A stretch of DNA of 44,057 bases, taken from positions 1 to 44,057 of the forward strand of contig JAABSG010000002.1 of assembly GCA_011390475.1 (NCBI GenBank), in the 5' to 3' direction. This document shows, piece after piece, positions 24,517-33,507 of the stretch. Source of the stretch: Geminicoccaceae bacterium. GTDB taxonomy: Bacteria > Pseudomonadota > Alphaproteobacteria > Geminicoccales > Geminicoccaceae. Each line of letters starts with the position of its first letter. Position 1 is the first letter of the stretch. Below the pieces are notes generated by a model that saw only the letters and a list, made by a program, of their open reading frames with translations, was not told where the DNA came from and did no database searches. The position numbers and the translations under genes are program-made.

Positions 24517-26037
24517 ATGACCGACAATGCCGGCTCGACCAGCGACCGCCTCGAGGCCGAGATCGCGATCATCGGCTCCGGACCGGGTGGGGCGGTAACC
24601 GCCACCCTGCTCGCCGAGGCCGGCTACGACGTCTTGATGATCGAGGAAGGCGGCCATCTCGGCCTCGACTCGGCCCCGCACTTCTCTCGCGACGAGATCA
24701 CGCAGAAATATCGCGGCGGCGGGATCGGTGTCGCCATGGGCAAGGCCAAGGTCACCTATGTCGAGGGTCGCGTGGTCGGCGGCGGCAGTGAGATCAATCG
24801 CGGCCTCTACCACCGCATCCCCGACACGGTGCTCGATAACTGGCGCCGCGAGTACAAGGTGGACGCGCTGCGCTACGAAGACCTCGAGCCGGGTTTCGAC
24901 GCCTGCGAAGCGACGGCGAAAGTCTCCTATCTGCCGGGCCCCGCCGCCAAGCTGTCGTTGAAACTGCACGAAGGCGCCGAAAGCCTGGGCTGGCAATCGG
25001 TCGAGGTGCCGCGGCTCTTCACCTATGCCGCGAACCCCGAGCCCGGCGCTTTCGGCAAGAAGCAGTCGATGAGCGAGACCTTCGTGCCGCGCTTTCTCGC
25101 CGCCGGCGGCAGGCTGCGGGCCGATTGCCGAATCGAGCGGCTCAGGCGCGAGGCTGGCGGCTGGCGGCTGGCGGGCCGGCAGCAGGATGCCGACGGACGC
25201 GAGCGGACACTGGAGATCAGGGCTAGCCGGGTTTTCGTCGCCTGTGGCGCCGTCCAGACCCCGGCCCTGCTGCGCCGCTCCGGCATTCGCCGCAACGTCG
25301 GCGACAACCTACGCTTTCACACGATGATCAAGATGGTCGCGCGCTTCGACGAGGTGGTCAACGTCCCGGGCCAGTTCGATCCGGTGCACCAGATCAAGGA
25401 GTTCGATCCGCGCTTCAGCATGGGCTGCTCGATGAGCAGCCGGGCGGTCTTGGCGCTCACCTTGGCCGACCGGCCGGAGCGCATCGCCGAGATCGATCGC
25501 GACTGGCAGCGCATGGGCATTTACTATGCCCAGATCACCGGCGGACAGGCGTCGGTGCGGACGCTGCCCGGCTTCGCCGATCCGCTCGTTCGGGTGCGCT
25601 ACACGCCCGCCGATCTGCAGCAGCTCGCCCTCGGGCTGCGCCGCTTGGCGGAATGCCTTTTGGCCGCAGGGGCGACGACCCTGGATCCCGGAATCGGTGG
25701 TGCTCCCGCCTTGCACAACACGGCGGATCTCGCCAACCTGCCGCAGGTGTTGCCGAGCGATCGGTCGGGCCTTTCCGCCCTGCATCTCTTCTCGAGTTGC
25801 CCGATGGGCGAGGACGAGGATCGCAGTGCCGCGGACTCCTTCGGCCGGGTGCACGGGGTGGACGGCCTGCATATCGCCGATTCCTCGCTCTTGTGCGGCC
25901 CGACCGTGGTCAACCCGCAAGGCACGGTGATGGCGCTCGCTTGGCGCAATGCCATGCACTTTATCGAGCGGGACCGTCGCGGTAGCCGGAGCGCCGCGCC
26001 GGCGTCGAGCGCCGAGCGGGCGCTGGCCGAGCCCTAG
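24517..26037 (+). CDS. GMC-family oxidoreductase (long-chain alcohol/cholesterol oxidase-like)
   Basis: 506 residues. The FAD site is at residues 14-40 (IAIIGSGPGGAVTATLLAEAG). The GMC signature VEGRVVGGGSEINRGLYHRIP, then SRVFVACGAVQTPALLRRSG, and the C-terminal HLFSSCPMGEDEDRSAADSFGRVHG with a late PTVVNPQGTVMALAWRNA make this the branch that includes fatty-alcohol oxidases and cholesterol-oxidase-like dehydrogenases. ATG 24517 has GAGG eight bases ahead. It follows the small helical protein and precedes an NAD-dependent epimerase/3-beta-HSD-like gene by 79 bases, so the set may oxidise a lipid or sterol-like alcohol in two steps. The substrate is inference. Confidence 0.85.
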   Translation: MTDNAGSTSDRLEAEIAIIGSGPGGAVTATLLAEAGYDVLMIEEGGHLGLDSAPHFSRDEITQKYRGGGIGVAMGKAKVTYVEGRVVGGGSEINRGLYHRIPDTVLDNWRREYKVDALRYEDLEPGFDACEATAKVSYLPGPAAKLSLKLHEGAESLGWQSVEVPRLFTYAANPEPGAFGKKQSMSETFVPRFLAAGGRLRADCRIERLRREAGGWRLAGRQQDADGRERTLEIRASRVFVACGAVQTPALLRRSGIRRNVGDNLRFHTMIKMVARFDEVVNVPGQFDPVHQIKEFDPRFSMGCSMSSRAVLALTLADRPERIAEIDRDWQRMGIYYAQITGGQASVRTLPGFADPLVRVRYTPADLQQLALGLRRLAECLLAAGATTLDPGIGGAPALHNTADLANLPQVLPSDRSGLSALHLFSSCPMGEDEDRSAADSFGRVHGVDGLHIADSSLLCGPTVVNPQGTVMALAWRNAMHFIERDRRGSRSAAPASSAERALAEP

Positions 26038-26116
26038 GTGACGGGCACGCGCGACATCGTTGGATAGATGAACGCCCGTTGGCCTCGGGCAACGGACTGG
26101 CAAGGACGAGGGACGA

Positions 26117-27145
26117 ATGAAGCATCTGGTCACCGGCGGCTCCGGCTTCGTCGGCAATCTGGTCGCCCGGCGACTGTTGGAGCGGGGCGAGGATGTGCGC
26201 ATCCTCGATATCTGGGAGGACCCGTCGCGGCCCAGGGAGATCGAGTACATCGAGGCCAGCGTTACCGATCGCGAGCGGGTGCGCGAGGCGATGCAGGGCG
26301 TCGACGTCGTCCACCACAATGCTGCCCTCGTGGCGCAGACCGCCGCCGGCAAGAGATATTTCGAGGTCAATGTCGAGGGCTCGAGGGTCGTCACCGAGGC
26401 AGCGGCCAAGGCCGGCGTCCAGGCGCTGATCCACACCAGCTCGACCTCGATCTTCGGCGCGCCCGACAAGATGCCGATCACCAACGACACGCCGACCTTG
26501 CCCTTCGAGCCCTACGGTCGCTCGAAGCTCGAGGGCGAGCACGTCGTCGACGAGATCTGTGCCGAGCACGGCATTCCGCTGATCACCATCCGGCCCCGTG
26601 CCACCCTGGGCGCCGGCCGGCTCGGCATCTTTCAGGTGCTGTTCGAGTGGATCAGGGACAATCGCAACGTCTACGTGATCGGCAGCGGCGATATCGGCTT
26701 TCAGTTCATCCACGCGGCCGATCTCATGGATTTCTACATGACCGCCCTCGATCTCGGGCGGAGCGGCACTTACAATGTCGGCACCGACGAGTTCGGCACG
26801 CTGCGTGGCGATCTCGAGAAGCTGATCGCTTATGCCGGCAGCACGTCCAAGGTGGTGAGCTTGCCGGTATGGCCAGCGGTCAATGCGCTTCGGGTCCTCT
26901 ATTACATGGGCCTCTCGCCGCTCGTGCCCTGGCACTACATGACCTACCACAAGGCCTGTTATTTCGATGTGCAGCCACTGCTCGACCTCGGCTGGAAACC
27001 GCGCTACTCCAACGACGCGATGTTGCGCGAAAGCTACGACTGGTTCGTCGCCAATCGCGACCAGCAGGGCGGGCAGAGCTCGGCCTCGCCGCACCGGGCA
27101 CCACTGCGCCAGCAGGTGCTGCGGCTGGTCAAGCGGTTCTCCTGA
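26117..27145 (+). CDS. NAD-dependent epimerase/dehydratase-family protein (extended SDR)
   Basis: 342 residues. The N terminus KHLVTGGSGFVGNLVARRLLERG is the extended-SDR nucleotide site, HTSSTSIFG carries the catalytic Ser/Thr, and YGRSKLEGE is the YxxxK pair. The later TIRPRATLGAGRLGIFQ and HAADLMDFYMTALDLG regions resemble 3-beta-hydroxysteroid dehydrogenase/isomerase-like members as much as sugar epimerases. No sugar nucleotide operon is near. Together with the preceding GMC enzyme it may act on hydrophobic alcohols or ketones. The ribosome site GAGGGACGA is just ahead of the ATG. The next gene, a membrane protein, begins 136 bases later on the same strand. Confidence 0.82.
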   Translation: MKHLVTGGSGFVGNLVARRLLERGEDVRILDIWEDPSRPREIEYIEASVTDRERVREAMQGVDVVHHNAALVAQTAAGKRYFEVNVEGSRVVTEAAAKAGVQALIHTSSTSIFGAPDKMPITNDTPTLPFEPYGRSKLEGEHVVDEICAEHGIPLITIRPRATLGAGRLGIFQVLFEWIRDNRNVYVIGSGDIGFQFIHAADLMDFYMTALDLGRSGTYNVGTDEFGTLRGDLEKLIAYAGSTSKVVSLPVWPAVNALRVLYYMGLSPLVPWHYMTYHKACYFDVQPLLDLGWKPRYSNDAMLRESYDWFVANRDQQGGQSSASPHRAPLRQQVLRLVKRFS

Positions 27146-27281
27146 ACGACGACCGGGGCTGTCTCGGTCGACCTGACGCAGCCGCGCGGCAACGGCGCGG
27201 TCGCGTTCCCGATCGATCATTGCAAAGGTATCCGAGGGCTCGAATGGAACGTCTGATGCAGGCTGGCCGGAACCCGCGGCG

Positions 27282-28670
27282 ATGAACGACGCCTTGGCAG
27301 GGTTGGGCAGGCTGCGCCCGTGGCTCCTGGTGGTGCTCGTCACCTTGATCGCCAACACGGCCTTCTTGGCCTTCAACCTCGTCGGCGCTTCGGTCGCCCC
27401 GGCGCATATGGCGGATCGGGTGAAGGAGGCCTTCGCTTCGGGCGATCTCACCGACAGTGACTACCACTGGTGGGATACCAGACTGGGCTTTCACCACTAT
27501 GCCGATTGCTCGATCCTGCAGATGCTGGTCAACGACGAGCAGGGTCTGCTCGCGCAGGCGACCGGCCCGCTGCTCTACTACGCCGACGAAGGCCGGGAGG
27601 GGATGTGCCCCCTGCTCCGCGACATCGTCGAGACCGGCGGCGATCCAGCCTCCTATGTCCCGGACATCTATGTCCGTCACTGGCACGGCTACAACCCGGT
27701 AACTGCGGTCTTGCTGCATGGCCTCGAGCTCGGCCAAGTCCGCACGACGCTCGCCATCGGCGTCTATCTCAGCCTCGGCCTGCTTGCCGTCGGCGCCATC
27801 CTCCGGCGGCGTCTCGTCGCCGTCACCGGCTGCATGCTGGCCGTGATGCTGGTCTTCTGGGCGCTTCCCTTCTTCGCCCCGTCGCTCAGCCACGCCCCCG
27901 GCGAGGCCTGGCTGTTGCTCGGCCTGGCCAGCGTCCTGCTGTTCGGCGAACGGCTGCGCCGGCCAGCGCTGCTGCTGCCGTTTTGCGCCGTGTTCGCTGC
28001 CGGCCTCGTCTATTTCGAGTACTTCATCGGTCTCCTGCCGACTGCCGCGGGCTTCCTCTTTCCCCTGGTCTACCTGACCGTGGTGACCGGTGCCGCGCAA
28101 TCGGATCGGCACCGCAACGCCTGGCTGCTCGCGATCGCCAGCTGGATCGCGTTCGTGATCGGCGGGGCGATGACGGTCGTCATCAACCAGCTCTTGGGCG
28201 CCCTCTTCGCCGATCCGCAGGCGCTCGGCGTCTTCTCGACCTTTCTCCTTCACTATCTCGGCAGTGGCAGCGAAACTGCGGGTGCAGCAGCACCGGTGCC
28301 GGCACCCACCTTCACCTTCGTCGAGCTCTTCGTCACGCTGCTGATGCGCGGCGTCACGCTCACCTATGGCAGCAGGCTCGGTGCTGCGGCCTTGTGGCTG
28401 ATCGGCGGGATCGGCTGGCTCATCGCCTTCTGGCTCACCTGGCGGCGGCGCACGGCCGAGGCCTGGAGCGATTTTCTCGCCTTCACTTCCGGTCCTCTGG
28501 CCGTTCTCGCCTGGGTCGTGTTGTTTTCCACCCACACCTACATCCACGCCGACTTCATCGTGCGCATCATGATCGTGCCCCTGGCGCTCGGCTGGGGTGC
28601 TGCGCTCTGGCAGTACCAGGCGACCCGTGCCGCATCGTCGGCGGCATCGGCGCTGCCGCAGCAGGGCTGA
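27282..28670 (+). CDS. Multi-pass membrane protein of unknown function
   Basis: 462 residues. One helix (about 13-35) is followed by a long hydrophilic loop (about 36-150) containing DSDYHWWDTRLGFHHYADC and PDIYVRHWHGYNPVTA. About nine further helices run to the end. A long first extracytoplasmic loop with acidic residues is the layout of GT-C glycosyltransferases, but I see no firm signature and do not assign that function. I do not recognise the family. It is on the same strand as the GMC and epimerase genes, so it may be co-transcribed. The stop lies one base from the stop of the convergent amidase. Confidence 0.75.
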   Translation: MNDALAGLGRLRPWLLVVLVTLIANTAFLAFNLVGASVAPAHMADRVKEAFASGDLTDSDYHWWDTRLGFHHYADCSILQMLVNDEQGLLAQATGPLLYYADEGREGMCPLLRDIVETGGDPASYVPDIYVRHWHGYNPVTAVLLHGLELGQVRTTLAIGVYLSLGLLAVGAILRRRLVAVTGCMLAVMLVFWALPFFAPSLSHAPGEAWLLLGLASVLLFGERLRRPALLLPFCAVFAAGLVYFEYFIGLLPTAAGFLFPLVYLTVVTGAAQSDRHRNAWLLAIASWIAFVIGGAMTVVINQLLGALFADPQALGVFSTFLLHYLGSGSETAGAAAPVPAPTFTFVELFVTLLMRGVTLTYGSRLGAAALWLIGGIGWLIAFWLTWRRRTAEAWSDFLAFTSGPLAVLAWVVLFSTHTYIHADFIVRIMIVPLALGWGAALWQYQATRAASSAASALPQQG

Positions 28671-28671
28671 G

Positions 28672-30102
28672 CTACGCCGGCTCCGGCGGCACCCGATCGA
28701 ACCATGGATGCGCCCGCTCGAGCTGGCCCGCCACCTCGAGCAGCAGGTCCTCACGGCCGAGCGGCCCGCCCAGCATCACGCCCAACGGCAAGCCGTCGGG
28801 GGCGTGCTCCAAGGGCAGGCTGATCGCCGGGCAGCCGGTGATGTTGTAGAGCGGCGTAAAGGGGATCAGCGCGGCGTTGAGCTCGAGGAACCGGTCGAGA
28901 TCGGCCATGTTCTGATCCAGCACGCCCAAGGGCGGCGGCGGGGCCGCGAGGGTTGGGCTCAGCACGAGATCGGCGGTGGCGAACAGGCGTGCGAACCGCC
29001 GTGCGGTCTGGTGCAGGCCGGAGACCGCCTTGGCGTAGTCCGTGGCCGGGATGGCCCGGCCGCGCTCGGCCAAGAGCCGGGTGCAGGTCTCGACCGTCGT
29101 AGCGTCGGCCCGGCGCCCGAGCACCTGCTGCCAGGTCAGGAGATCGTTGGCGGCGTTGACCGCGACGATGGTCGCCATGAGCTCTGCCACCGCCGCCCCG
29201 TCGATGGCGAAGCGGGCCGGCGTGACGTGGTGGCCGAGCCGCTGCAGCTTCAGGGCTACGGCCTCGGTCGCGGCAATGCAGGCCGGATCGACCGGATAAT
29301 CGCCCGGGGCCTCGGTGACGAGTGCTATCCGCAAGGGCTGCGGGTCGCGGTCGGCAGCCTCGAGGAAAGTCCCCTGGATCGGCGGGCAGGCATAGGGATC
29401 ACCGGGCTCGGGCCCGGCCGTGACGTCGAGGAAGGCTGCCGTATCGCGCACCGACCGGCTGATGACGTGGCCAGTGGCGAGCCCGTTCCAGGCCTCGCCG
29501 ACGGCAGGCCCCACGGGATTGCGCGACCGGCTGGGCTTGAGGCCGACGAGGCCGCAGGCCGAAGCCGGGATGCGAATCGACCCGCCACCGTCCGAGGCGT
29601 GCGCCGCCGGCAGGATTCCCGAGGCCACGGCAACAGCGGCCCCGCCCGAGCTGCCGCCGGCACTCCGGCTCGGATCCCAGGGGTTGCGTACCGGCCCGTG
29701 CAGCACCGATTCGGTGGTCACGTTGATGCCGAATTCGGGACTCGCGGTCTTGCCGAAGACGACGAGGCCGGCCCGACGAAACCGGGCGATCAACGTCGTC
29801 TCGAAGGTGCATTCCATTCTCTCCATCAGCCGGCTGCCATTGGTGAGCCGGGTTCCGGGCAGAAAGGCGAAGAGATCCTTCAAGAGAAACGGCACGCCCT
29901 TGAAGGGGCCGTCCGGCAGCCCGGCCCCGAGGGTGGCCTCGGCGAAATCGGTCTCGATCAGGGTGAGCGGTCGCAGCAGTGGCTGCACCACCGCGAGCCG
30001 GTCGAGGGCCGCTTGCAAAAGCTCGGCCGGCGTCACGTCGCCGGCCGCGACCAGGCCTGCGAGGCCCATCGCGTCGTGCCGGCGGTAGTTGGAGAAATCC
30101 AT
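28672..30102 (-). CDS. Amidase-signature family hydrolase
   Basis: 476 residues. The Ser-cisSer-Lys triad of the amidase signature family is visible: Lys in [12 protein letters not shown], the [14 protein letters not shown] stretch, and [20 protein letters not shown] with the nucleophilic Ser. Length is normal. GatA of the tRNA amidotransferase is unlikely, because gatB and gatC are absent and the N terminus differs. Substrate is probably a small amide. ATG 30102 fits the family N terminus ([16 protein letters not shown]); a GTG six codons earlier is possible. A perfect CtrA-type box lies 25 bases upstream, shared with the divergent small gene. Confidence 0.88.
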   Translation of the reverse strand: MDFSNYRRHDAMGLAGLVAAGDVTPAELLQAALDRLAVVQPLLRPLTLIETDFAEATLGAGLPDGPFKGVPFLLKDLFAFLPGTRLTNGSRLMERMECTFETTLIARFRRAGLVVFGKTASPEFGINVTTESVLHGPVRNPWDPSRSAGGSSGGAAVAVASGILPAAHASDGGGSIRIPASACGLVGLKPSRSRNPVGPAVGEAWNGLATGHVISRSVRDTAAFLDVTAGPEPGDPYACPPIQGTFLEAADRDPQPLRIALVTEAPGDYPVDPACIAATEAVALKLQRLGHHVTPARFAIDGAAVAELMATIVAVNAANDLLTWQQVLGRRADATTVETCTRLLAERGRAIPATDYAKAVSGLHQTARRFARLFATADLVLSPTLAAPPPPLGVLDQNMADLDRFLELNAALIPFTPLYNITGCPAISLPLEHAPDGLPLGVMLGGPLGREDLLLEVAGQLERAHPWFDRVPPEPA

Positions 30103-30126
30103 GGCAAGGCGCCTTTTCACGTCGTC

Positions 30127-30143
30127 GTTAAGCGGTTCTTAAC
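30127..30143. promoter_or_regulatory. Perfect CtrA-type box (TTAA-N7-TTAAC)
   Basis: GTTAAG-CGGTT-CTTAAC is palindromic, so TTAA-N7-TTAAC reads on both strands (plus strand 30128-30143). This is the full consensus for the alphaproteobacterial cell-cycle regulator CtrA. A further GTTAAG half-site lies at 30153-30158. The element sits in the 138-base gap between the divergent amidase and the 135-residue unknown gene, in DNA where TTAA is otherwise rare. Confidence 0.6.
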
Positions 30144-30240
30144 CCTGCCGCGGTTAAGTTTCGGGCAAGGCGATGCTCCATCCGAGGGTCGAGAGCCATT
30201 CGGAGCAGCGCCCGCAACTGATGGAGAAGGTAGCCGATCG

Positions 30241-30648
30241 ATGGCCCATTTCACGACGATCAAGGCGCGCGGCGTCGGTCTTGTCGAGATTTTTCGCAAC
30301 CCCGCCAGCCGCGAGTGGCACGATCTCGTGCGCCTGGCCGATCCGATCGACGGACTGCGCGCCTACCACATCGACGGCGCCCTTTACGTCTGGGGCTCGC
30401 TGCCGCTGCACCAAGACCTGCGGCCGTGGCTCATGGCCGAAATCGGCAGCTCGACCGGCAGCTGGATCGGCCTGCAGCTCGCACCCTTACTCAACACGGT
30501 GACGGTGACCGAAGTCACCTCGCCCCAGGGCGAGCCGCTCGAGATCGCCGGTGTGCGCGGCACGCTGCAACGCTCGCTGCCGCTCACCCGCCTGCTCGGC
30601 CGCGACGTCGTCATCCGCCGCATCGAGCGCGATCGGGCTACCGTCTGA
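30241..30648 (+). CDS. Hypothetical 135-residue protein
   Basis: I do not recognise this family. ATG 30241 has a good ribosome site (GGAGAAGG, about 10 bases ahead). The protein has no signal peptide or membrane helix. It has an N-terminal mixed alpha/beta part with LRAYHIDGALYVWGSLPLHQDLRPWL and a basic C-terminal tail ending in VVIRRIERDRATV. Codon composition matches neighbours, and homologous-looking secondary structure supports a real gene. It is divergent from the amidase behind the CtrA-type box, so control by the cell cycle is possible, but that is inference. Confidence 0.65.
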   Translation: MAHFTTIKARGVGLVEIFRNPASREWHDLVRLADPIDGLRAYHIDGALYVWGSLPLHQDLRPWLMAEIGSSTGSWIGLQLAPLLNTVTVTEVTSPQGEPLEIAGVRGTLQRSLPLTRLLGRDVVIRRIERDRATV

Positions 30649-31101
30649 GGCTGACCGGGCAATCGCGACGCTGGTCGATCGACAGCATCGGCGGATTGGC
30701 CGTTGCCGTCGATCCATGTCGGGCGAGCTTCGCCGTCCATGACCGTGCTCGAAAGCGTCGCGATCAGGGGCTGATTTGGTCGGTCGGGTCTTGCCTCCCG
30801 CCCAGATCAGCGTCGGCGACACGACGCGTCTGTTGCATGAACTGAACGATGATGCGCGGGTTACCGTGGGCGAGCACGGCATGAGCGCGATGACGAAGGT
30901 CGAGCTGGCGGCCCTGGCCCATCTGATCGACCTGCAGGACAGAGCAGACCTGGGCAGCATCAGCCGCGACGTCGACCAGCGCGTCATCGGTGCCATGACC
31001 ACTCGGCACACCGACTCCGATGCCACTGAAAACGCTTGCGTCGCGGGGGCACTCCGGCTTCGATCGCTGTCGCAACCGCCGCCACGGGGAGAGCAGTCGG
31101 C
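30649..31101. other. Intergenic region ahead of the carnitine island, no confident gene
   Basis: 453 bases. A plus-strand frame from about 30776 includes a plausible segment (around HGMSAMTKVELAALAHLIDLQD) but has no clear ribosome site, no known family, and degrades into Arg/Pro/Ser-rich sequence that runs into the next gene's frame shadow. It could be a decayed gene. The carnitine operon promoter must lie here, but I saw no convincing motif. Confidence 0.45.
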
Positions 31102-32010
31102 ATGGGACTCGAGGTCAACCGCGAGGTCTTCGTCACCTGCGCCGTCACCGGTGCCGGCGACAGCACCGGCCGCTCGGACAAGGTGCCGGTGACACCCGAG
31201 GCGATCGCCGCCGCCGCCATCGAGGCGGCCGAAGCCGGGGCCGCCATCGCCCATCTCCACGTCCGCGACCCCGCCACCGGCAAGCCCGCCCGCGACCCCG
31301 CGCTCTACCGCGCCGCTGTCGACGAGATCCGCAAAGCCGGCGTCGACGTCGTCTTGAACCTCACCGCCGGCATGGGCGGCGACCTGACGCTGGGCTCGGT
31401 CGAGCATCCACTGCCGCCCGCCGAGGACGGCACCGACATGGCCGGCGCCACCGAGCGTCTGGCCCACGTGGCCGAGCTCCTGCCCGAAATCTGCACCCTC
31501 GACTGCGGCTCGATGAATTTCGGCGGCGGCAACTACGTGATGACCAACACGCCCGAGATGCTGGAGGCCATGGCCCGGCAGATCCAAACCCTGGGCGTCC
31601 GTCCGGAGATCGAGGTCTTCGATACCGGCCATCTTCGCCTCGCCGAGTGGCTGCACGAGATCGGCGCAATCGATGATCCGGTGCTGGTCCAGCTCTGCAT
31701 GGGCATCCCCTGGGGCGCACCGGACGATCTGGCGACCCTGGCCGCGATGACCAGCAACCTGCCCGAGGGCTGGACCTTCTCGGCCTTTTCGATCGCCCGC
31801 AACCAGCTGCCCTACGTGGCCTTGGCGGCCCTTGCCGGCGGCAACGCCCGGGTCGGCCTCGAGGACAACATCTGGCTGGAGAAGGGTGTGCTCGCCACCA
31901 ACGGCCAGCTGGTCGAGCGCGCGGTCGCCATCCTCCGGAACATGGGCTGCCGCATCCTCGGCCCGGCCGAGGTTCGCGAGCGCCTCCGCCTAGAGAAGCG
32001 CTGGGCCTGA
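31102..32010 (+). CDS. BKACE-family beta-keto acid cleavage enzyme, probably 3-dehydrocarnitine cleavage
   Basis: 302 residues. BKACE (COG3246) enzymes bind zinc and convert a beta-keto acid plus acetyl-CoA to acetoacetate plus a new CoA ester. The metal-binding HLHVRDP (His51, His53) is present, as are [28 protein letters not shown] and the C-terminal [20 protein letters not shown]. Its stop overlaps the start of the fused L-carnitine dehydrogenase. This pair is known as CdhC/CdhA(B)-like in carnitine-degrading pseudomonads and rhizobia. On that basis I infer the reaction 3-dehydrocarnitine + acetyl-CoA to betainyl-CoA + acetoacetate. ATG 31102 has GGGGAGAG close upstream. Confidence 0.88.
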   Translation: MGLEVNREVFVTCAVTGAGDSTGRSDKVPVTPEAIAAAAIEAAEAGAAIAHLHVRDPATGKPARDPALYRAAVDEIRKAGVDVVLNLTAGMGGDLTLGSVEHPLPPAEDGTDMAGATERLAHVAELLPEICTLDCGSMNFGGGNYVMTNTPEMLEAMARQIQTLGVRPEIEVFDTGHLRLAEWLHEIGAIDDPVLVQLCMGIPWGAPDDLATLAAMTSNLPEGWTFSAFSIARNQLPYVALAALAGGNARVGLEDNIWLEKGVLATNGQLVERAVAILRNMGCRILGPAEVRERLRLEKRWA

Positions 32011-33497
32011 TGGCCGACGCCGCATTCGAGGAAATCCGCACGGCGGCCGTCATCGGTGGCGGGGTGATCGGCGCCGGCTGGGCCGTGCGGCTGGCCCTCA
32101 ACGGCATCGACGTGCACCTCCACGACCCGGCACAGGGCATCGCCGCCAGGGTCGAGACCGTCATCGCCAACGCCGAGCGCGCCTGGGCGAAGCTCACCAT
32201 GGCCCCCCCTCGACGCCGCGGCCGCATCATCTATTCGTCGACCATCGGCGAAGCGGCCGACAATGCCGACTGGCTGTTCGAGGCCGTGCCCGAGCGTCTC
32301 GAGCTCAAGCACGCGGTCTACGCCGAGATCGAGGCCGCAGCCGCCCCCGACCTGCCGATCGCCTCTTCCACCTCGGGCATTCTGCCGTCCGACCTCCAGG
32401 CGCCGCTACGACACCCCGAGCGTCTCCTCGTCAGCCACCCCTTCAACCCCGTCTACCTGCTGCCGCTCGTCGAGATCGTGCCCGGCAAGCAGACAGCACC
32501 CGACCTGCTCGACCGCGCCATCGCCTTCCACGAAGCGCTCGGCATGCACCCCCTCCACGTCCGCCGTGAGATCCCGGCCTTCATCGCCGACCGGCTGCTC
32601 GAAGCCCTCTGGCGCGAGTCGCTTTGGCTGATCGAGGACGGCATCTGCACCACCGCGGAGCTGGATGATGCCGTCCGCTTCGGCTTCGGGCTGCGCTATG
32701 CCCAGATGGGCGTCTTCGAGACCTACCGGATCGCCGGCGGCGAGGCCGGCATGCGCCATTTCCTCGCCCAGTTCGGCCCCTGCCTGAACTGGCCCTGGAC
32801 CCGTCTCACCGACGTCCCCGACCTCGACCTGGACCTGATCGAGACGATCGCCGGCCAGTCCGACGCCCAGTCCGGTGCTCACAGCATCGCCGAACTCGAG
32901 CGCATTCGCGACGACAACCTCGTCGGCATCCTCCAGGCCTTGAAGGCCAATGACTGGGGTGCTGGCCGGACACTTCGCCGCCACGAGCGCCGTCTCTACG
33001 ACGCCGCCGCACCGACGAGGGAGCCCGACCTCACGCAACCGATCCGGACCCTCGAACGCCGCGTCCCGCCCGAATGGGCCGATTACAACAACCACATGAA
33101 CGAGGCCCACTATCTGACCTGTTTCTGCGACGCCTCGGACACTCTCATGCGCCTGATCGGCGTCGACGCGGACTACCTCGCCAATGGTGGCTCCTACTTC
33201 ACCGTCGAAACCCACATCCGCCATCTCGCCGAAGCGCGGGTCGGCGAGCCCATCCACGCGCTCACCCGCGTAATCGACGGCAGCGGCAAGCGCCTCCACC
33301 TCTTCCACGAGCTTTTCGACGGCAACGGTCAGTGCCTCGCCACGGGCGAGCACCTGCTGCTCCACGTCTCGCTCGAGACACGTCGTGTTAGCGAGCCCGG
33401 CCCTCCAGTCCGCCGGCGCCTCGACGAGATCGCCACCCACCACGCCCGCTTGGCAAGGCCTGAAGGCCTCGGCCGCGCGGTCGGCGATCCGCGCTAG
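32010..33497 (+). CDS. L-carnitine dehydrogenase fused to a betainyl-CoA thioesterase-like domain
   Basis: 495 residues. The N-terminal part (1 to ~320) is a 3-hydroxyacyl-CoA-dehydrogenase-fold enzyme: VIGGGVIGAGWAVRLALNGIDV for NAD, SSTSGILPSDLQ, and SHPFNPVYLLPLVE with the catalytic His-Glu pair, all L-carnitine dehydrogenase features. The C-terminal part (about 345-460) is a hot-dog 4HBT-type thioesterase (PPEWADYNNHMNEAHYL). Separate genes make these activities in Pseudomonas (cdhA, cdhB), while a fused form is known from rhizobia. It oxidises carnitine to 3-dehydrocarnitine, and the thioesterase probably releases glycine betaine from betainyl-CoA. ATG 32010 overlaps the BKACE stop (TGATG). 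Confidence 0.9.
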   Translation: MADAAFEEIRTAAVIGGGVIGAGWAVRLALNGIDVHLHDPAQGIAARVETVIANAERAWAKLTMAPPRRRGRIIYSSTIGEAADNADWLFEAVPERLELKHAVYAEIEAAAAPDLPIASSTSGILPSDLQAPLRHPERLLVSHPFNPVYLLPLVEIVPGKQTAPDLLDRAIAFHEALGMHPLHVRREIPAFIADRLLEALWRESLWLIEDGICTTAELDDAVRFGFGLRYAQMGVFETYRIAGGEAGMRHFLAQFGPCLNWPWTRLTDVPDLDLDLIETIAGQSDAQSGAHSIAELERIRDDNLVGILQALKANDWGAGRTLRRHERRLYDAAAPTREPDLTQPIRTLERRVPPEWADYNNHMNEAHYLTCFCDASDTLMRLIGVDADYLANGGSYFTVETHIRHLAEARVGEPIHALTRVIDGSGKRLHLFHELFDGNGQCLATGEHLLLHVSLETRRVSEPGPPVRRRLDEIATHHARLARPEGLGRAVGDPR

Positions 33498-33507
33498 GGA
33501 GCGGGCC

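Noticed and set aside
28672-30102. GatA subunit of the glutamyl-tRNA amidotransferase
   Set aside because: It shares the amidase signature only; no gatB/gatC is adjacent and the ends of the protein differ from GatA.
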